Assembly: GCA_934725985.1 (NCBI GenBank)
Contig: CAKVCX010000002.1
Span: 186,001 to 250,000 of the forward strand
Length of the DNA: 64,000 bases
Direction of reading: 5' to 3'
Source: an uncultured Bacilli bacterium
GTDB taxonomy: Bacteria > Bacillota_I > Bacilli_A > RFN20 > CAG-826
Position numbers and translations under genes: made by a program. Position 1 is the stretch's first letter; each line of letters starts with the position of its first letter. This document shows, in pieces, positions 60,655 to 64,000 of this stretch. Below the pieces are notes generated by a model. The model did no database searches, was not told where the DNA came from, and saw only the letters and a list, made by a program, of their open reading frames with translations.

Positions 60655-61911
60655 ATGGCTAAGAAAAAGAAGAAAAAGATAAATCTAAAGAAATTAAATC
60701 CCCTTGTTATATTGCTACTAGTTTTTGCTATCGCGGTTGGCATTGGCCTATATTATGTCTATAACTATTATCTTTTGCCTCCTTCTAATGAGGATGTTTC
60801 TTCTAGTTCGATTATTGTAGAAGATGATATTGACTCAACTCCGATTAGTTTTCACTTCCTAGAGCTAGGAAATGCGAATACTGGCGATTGTACTTATATT
60901 AAAGCCGGCGATATTGATATTTTAATAGATGCCGGTTCAAAGAAAAATTCCGCACCCACAATTGCTTCTTATTTGTCTAAGGAAGGAAGAGTGGAAGATG
61001 GCAAACTTGAATATGTTTTTGTAACCCATGCCCATACCGATCATATTGCTGGCTTTGTAGGTTCAAAAAACGATAAGTTAGAAGGTGGCCGGGATGGCTT
61101 GCTTTATCAATATAAAGTCGATAATTTAATTGATTTCTCCTATTATGAAGATTCTTCTAAAAAGATAGTATTAGATAATGCTAGCCCCGATTTAACTATT
61201 GAAGGCGTTTCTTCTATTTATAAAGAATATGTCGAAGCTAGAAATTATGCTATAGGCAAAGGGACAAAATGGCATACGGTTGGACAGGTTTGGCAAGATA
61301 AGGATAGTAGAAGCGTTTCTTTGGGAAAGAATTTATCTTTTGATTATCTTTATAATTTCTTTTATGACCATACTTCTAAAGACGTTAAGGAATTAAATCC
61401 AGATTTTAATGTTTCTTCTTTTTCTAACCAAAACGATATGTCAATTTGCCTAAGGTTTAAGCAAGGGCAAAAAAGCTTTATTTTTACAGGTGATGCCGAA
61501 GAATATGCCGAATATAGTTTGGTTAAGTATAACGATTTAGGGCAAGCTTCTCTTTTTAAAGGCGGTCATCATGGCTCTTATACGGCTTCTAGTCAACTTT
61601 TACTCGATAAAATTAAGCCTAGCACCGTCTGTGTATGCTGCTGTGCCGGGAATAAAGAATACGCTTCAAACCCATCTCATTCTTTTCCTGCCCAAGAATT
61701 TATCGATAGGATCGCTCCTTTTACTGATAAGGTTTATGTTACTTCTTTAGGCAGCTTTGAAGATTCTAATTATTTTGCTTCGCTTAATGGAAATATAAAA
61801 GTGTCCTATTCCTCGTCTAATGAGTTAATAGAATGTTCAAACAATAACACTAAGTTAAAAGATACCGTTTGGTTTAAGCAAAATAGAACGATTCCTTTAT
61901 CTTGGCAATAA
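60655..61911 (+). CDS. ComEC/Rec2-like metallo-beta-lactamase-fold hydrolase, membrane-anchored
   Basis: 418 aa. A Lys-rich N-terminus (AKKKKKKINLKK), one membrane helix (about 18-38), then an extracytoplasmic MBL domain. Zinc site VTHAHTDHIAGF (HxHxDH, complete), FIFTGDAEEYAEY (Asp), and LFKGGHHGSYTASSQLLLDKIKPS (His). This matches the soluble beta-lactamase part of ComEC, present here without the channel, so a stand-alone extracytoplasmic nuclease or phosphodiesterase is likely. The residues CVCCCAGN contribute an unusual Cys cluster. The activity is not proven. Confidence 0.82.
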   Translation: MAKKKKKKINLKKLNPLVILLLVFAIAVGIGLYYVYNYYLLPPSNEDVSSSSIIVEDDIDSTPISFHFLELGNANTGDCTYIKAGDIDILIDAGSKKNSAPTIASYLSKEGRVEDGKLEYVFVTHAHTDHIAGFVGSKNDKLEGGRDGLLYQYKVDNLIDFSYYEDSSKKIVLDNASPDLTIEGVSSIYKEYVEARNYAIGKGTKWHTVGQVWQDKDSRSVSLGKNLSFDYLYNFFYDHTSKDVKELNPDFNVSSFSNQNDMSICLRFKQGQKSFIFTGDAEEYAEYSLVKYNDLGQASLFKGGHHGSYTASSQLLLDKIKPSTVCVCCCAGNKEYASNPSHSFPAQEFIDRIAPFTDKVYVTSLGSFEDSNYFASLNGNIKVSYSSSNELIECSNNNTKLKDTVWFKQNRTIPLSWQ

Positions 61912-61913
61912 AA

Positions 61914-61942
61914 TTGATGCTATTTGATTAAACAAATAGTAT
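61914..61942 (+). promoter_or_regulatory. Possible alaS promoter
   Basis: TTGATG (61914-61919), 17 bp, TAGTAT (61937-61942), predicted start near 61949. The same DNA forms an 11-bp hairpin (61916-61926 with 61933-61943) lacking a T run. Confidence 0.35.
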
Positions 61943-61948
61943 CATAAT

Positions 61949-62092
61949 GCCATCGGGAAATTGCCAATCCCCCTTATAGCGGGCAATGCCGCCGTGTCTA
62001 GCGTTAATAGAGGAAACAAGATGCACCCAATGGTGAAGAAGGATGGTACCGCGCTTCTAGCGTTCCTTCATTGCAGGGGTGTTTTATTTTTT
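61949..62092 (+). promoter_or_regulatory. T-box riboswitch of alaS, short stem I
   Basis: The T-box core GGATGGTACCGCG (62041-62053) is clear. The antiterminator forms from GAAGGA (62038-62043) with TCCTTC (62064-62069) and CGC with GCG, leaving TGGT to pair with the 3' ACCA of uncharged tRNA, correct for tRNA-Ala. In front, ATTGCC (61960-61965) pairs with GGCAAT (61982-61987) and CGG (61954-61956) with CCG (61992-61994). The unpaired GCC (61988-61990) on the 3' side would be an Ala specifier. Stem I is then far shorter than in the standard class. A T run at 62082-62092 follows; the terminator stem is not clearly resolved (CACCC/GGGTG is one option). Confidence 0.8.
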
Positions 62093-62106
62093 TGAAAGGG
62101 TAATTT

Positions 62107-64000
62107 ATGAAAAAATTAACTGGTAGTCAAATTAGGAAAATGTGGATTGCTTTTTTTGAAAGCAAAGGACATAAGTGGATGCCTGGAGTTTCCTTGATTC
62201 CGCAAGGCGATAAATCCCTTCTTTGGGTTAACGCTGGGGTCACTGGTTTAAAAAAGTATTTTGATGGAAGCGAGATTCCGCCATGCCGCCGCATTGTAAA
62301 TGTTCAAAAATCCATAAGGACTAACGACATTGAAAATGTAGGACATACTGCTAGACACCATACTTTTTTCGAGATGTTAGGCAATTTTTCTATTGGCGAT
62401 TATTTTAGAAAAGAAGTCATTCCTTGGGCTTTTGAAATATTAACTTCTCCTAAATGGTTTGATTTAGACAAAGATAAGCTCTATTTCACTTATAATCCAA
62501 GCGATTTGGAAACGTTTGAATTATGGAGAAAACAAGGGGTGGAAGAAAGTCATTTGATCCCGCTTGAAGGAAATTATTGGCAAATTGGTGAAGGACCGTG
62601 CGGGCCAAATACGGAAGTCTTTTTCGATAGAGGTGAAAAATACGACCCTAATCATTTAGGTGATAAATTGCTCCGCCTTGATATGGAAAATGACCGTTAT
62701 ATCGAGATTTGGGGTATTGTTTTCTCTCAATTTAATGCCGTAAATGGAGTTGATAGAAAAGATTATAAGGAATTGCCTTCTAAAAACATCGATACAGGTT
62801 CAGGGTTAGAAAGATTAGCTTGCATTATGCAAGAAGTCGATACAAATTTCGAAACCGATTTATTTACCCCAATTATCAAAGCGACGGAAGAAATTTGTCA
62901 TAAATCTTACGAAGGTGAATATTTATTGCCTTATAGGGTAATTGCCGATCATGCTAGATGTTTGACTTTTGCTTTAGGCGATGGGGCTACCTTTAGCAAT
63001 GAAGGTAGAGGTTATGTCTTGCGCCGTATCATTAGAAGGGCCATGCGTTATGGGCAAAAACTAGGCATAAACGAGCCATTTATGTATAAGCTAGTTAAAA
63101 CTGTAGCGGATTCTTATAAAGACTTTTATCCTGAACTAGAAAAAAAGGTAGATTCGATTTCTAAAAGCATAAAAATCGAAGAAGATCGTTTTATCTTGAC
63201 ATTGGAAGAAGGGGAAGAAGTTTTATTAAAATACATAAAAGGAAAACAAGTGCTTTCTGGCCAAGATGCTTTTAGACTATACGACACATACGGTTTTCCT
63301 ATTGATTTGACTAAGGAAATATGCCAAGAGAAAAACGTTAAGGTCGATTTGGATGGATTCTCCAAGTTGATGGAAGAACAAAAGGAAAGAGCAAGGAATG
63401 CTAGAGGAGAAATTCAATCATTCCATAAACAATCAAAAGACTTATTGGAATTTAAGAGCAAGAGTGAATTTAGCTATGATAAAACAAAATTAGAAGGGAC
63501 CGTTATCGGCTTATTTAAAGATGGGGTAAAAGTGGATTCCATTTTCGATGAAGGTGAAATCGTTTTTGACTTGACTCCGTTTTACGCTGAATCAGGTGGA
63601 CAGGTTAGTGATATAGGAAAAATATATTCTTCCTTTTTTAAGGCAAACGTTGTTAATGTTTCAAAAGCTCCTTCAGGCGCACATTTACATCAAGTAAAAG
63701 TTGTCAATGGAAATGTAAAATTAGGAGATAAGTTAACTCTAGAAGTTGACCAATGCAGAAGAAAATTAATTGAAAGAAACCATTCGGCAACCCATCTTCT
63801 TCATGCCGCATTATCCTTAGTTTTAAATAGTCACGTTGATCAAAAAGGATCTTTTGTTGACGAGAATTATTTACGTTTTGACTTTTCTAGCAATGAAAAA
63901 CTTAGCGAGTCTTCCTTAAAGGAAATAGAAAATATAGTTAATAAAAAAATACTAGAATCTATCGAAGAAAAGACATTAGTTTTGCCTCTAGATGAAGCTA
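62107..64000 (+). CDS. alaS: Alanine--tRNA ligase (cut by window end)
   Basis: Charges tRNA-Ala; about 631 residues are visible, with no stop before the window edge (usual length about 870). Starts MKKLTGSQIRKMW at ATG 62107 with GAAAGGG upstream. Class II catalytic motifs: VNVQKSIRTNDIENVGHTARHHTFFEMLGNFS (motif 1-2 region) and GSGLERLACIMQEVDTNFETD (motif 3). The editing domain has AESGGQVSD and the zinc-binding RNHSATHLLHAAL (HxxxH). Controlled by the T-box upstream. Confidence 0.96.
   Translation, partial: MKKLTGSQIRKMWIAFFESKGHKWMPGVSLIPQGDKSLLWVNAGVTGLKKYFDGSEIPPCRRIVNVQKSIRTNDIENVGHTARHHTFFEMLGNFSIGDYFRKEVIPWAFEILTSPKWFDLDKDKLYFTYNPSDLETFELWRKQGVEESHLIPLEGNYWQIGEGPCGPNTEVFFDRGEKYDPNHLGDKLLRLDMENDRYIEIWGIVFSQFNAVNGVDRKDYKELPSKNIDTGSGLERLACIMQEVDTNFETDLFTPIIKATEEICHKSYEGEYLLPYRVIADHARCLTFALGDGATFSNEGRGYVLRRIIRRAMRYGQKLGINEPFMYKLVKTVADSYKDFYPELEKKVDSISKSIKIEEDRFILTLEEGEEVLLKYIKGKQVLSGQDAFRLYDTYGFPIDLTKEICQEKNVKVDLDGFSKLMEEQKERARNARGEIQSFHKQSKDLLEFKSKSEFSYDKTKLEGTVIGLFKDGVKVDSIFDEGEIVFDLTPFYAESGGQVSDIGKIYSSFFKANVVNVSKAPSGAHLHQVKVVNGNVKLGDKLTLEVDQCRRKLIERNHSATHLLHAALSLVLNSHVDQKGSFVDENYLRFDFSSNEKLSESSLKEIENIVNKKILESIEEKTLVLPLDEA

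Noticed and set aside
61916..61943. Terminator of the MBL-fold gene
   Set aside because: A good 11-bp stem, but no T run follows on the plus strand; it may instead overlap the alaS promoter.
1..64000. Defence island, prophage or integrated element
   Set aside because: Nearly all genes are housekeeping or metabolic with uniform base composition by eye; no integrase, transposase, phage structural, restriction or toxin genes were recognised.

Overview
The window is an AT-rich (roughly one-third GC by eye), gene-dense bacterial chromosome segment. It carries 55 protein genes (one cut off at the right edge) and one tRNA gene. The content suggests an uncultured, fermentative, host-associated low-GC Bacillota of the Bacilli/Mollicutes-related kind: pyruvate formate-lyase, methylglyoxal synthase, Leloir galactose genes, pullulanase and 4-alpha-glucanotransferase, lipoproteins, a glycolipid-type glycosyltransferase, an RNase J2-like protein and a T-box before alaS. 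UGA behaves as a stop codon (ATGA overlaps at cls/adh, galT/galK and pdp/dtd), so this is not a UGA=Trp mycoplasma. No phage, IS element, CRISPR array or rRNA was seen. The lineage is an inference; no 16S gene is present.

Layout. 0-7 kb: a surface-anchored secreted endonuclease I on the minus strand, divergent from a methylglyoxal synthase/aconitase-X operon, then an O-antigen-ligase-like membrane protein and a TfoX-N protein. 7-21 kb: carbohydrate region with an MFS glycoside-type transporter, a zinc-PLC-like protein, then a tightly overlapping run (degenerate Nudix-like protein, cardiolipin synthase, iron alcohol dehydrogenase, galM-galT-galK, a YwaF-like membrane protein), malQ, rimO and two lipoproteins. 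22-25.5 kb: pflB-pflA (minus) and a lone tRNA-Thr(GGU) with its own promoter and terminator. 25.6-29.7 kb: GT4 glycosyltransferase, DegV, a lipoprotein phosphoesterase and a membrane protein.

29.7-44 kb: the classic translation cluster rimP-nusA-ylxR-ylxQ-infB-rbfA, then truB-ribF, with ttcA-like and typA genes on the opposite strand, rpsO-pnp, a cytidylate-kinase-like protein and a methyltransferase. 44-48 kb: a three-gene redox operon (GlpA-like, FAD/NAD oxidoreductase, DUF1667), followed by a YfcE phosphodiesterase. 48-64 kb: a catalytically degenerate RNase J2-like gene, FtsK, type I pullulanase, a small SSB-like protein behind a hairpin that covers its ribosome binding site, plsC, an RsmB/F-type methyltransferase, pdp-dtd-mnmA, a ComEC-like metallo-beta-lactamase protein, and alaS behind a compact T-box.

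The most striking genome-level signal is regulatory. At eleven transcription-unit heads on both strands, a TATAAT/TAAAAT-like -10 box lies only 6-10 nt before the ATG and there is no Shine-Dalgarno sequence. Operon-internal genes mostly carry good Shine-Dalgarno sequences. This predicts widespread leaderless mRNAs. It also corrects several start codons (truB, the glpA-like gene). No single gene cluster here looks like a wholly new defence or mobile system. The better leads are the mgsA-AcnX operon, the leaderless architecture, the SD-masking hairpin, the short-stem T-box and the degenerate RNase J.
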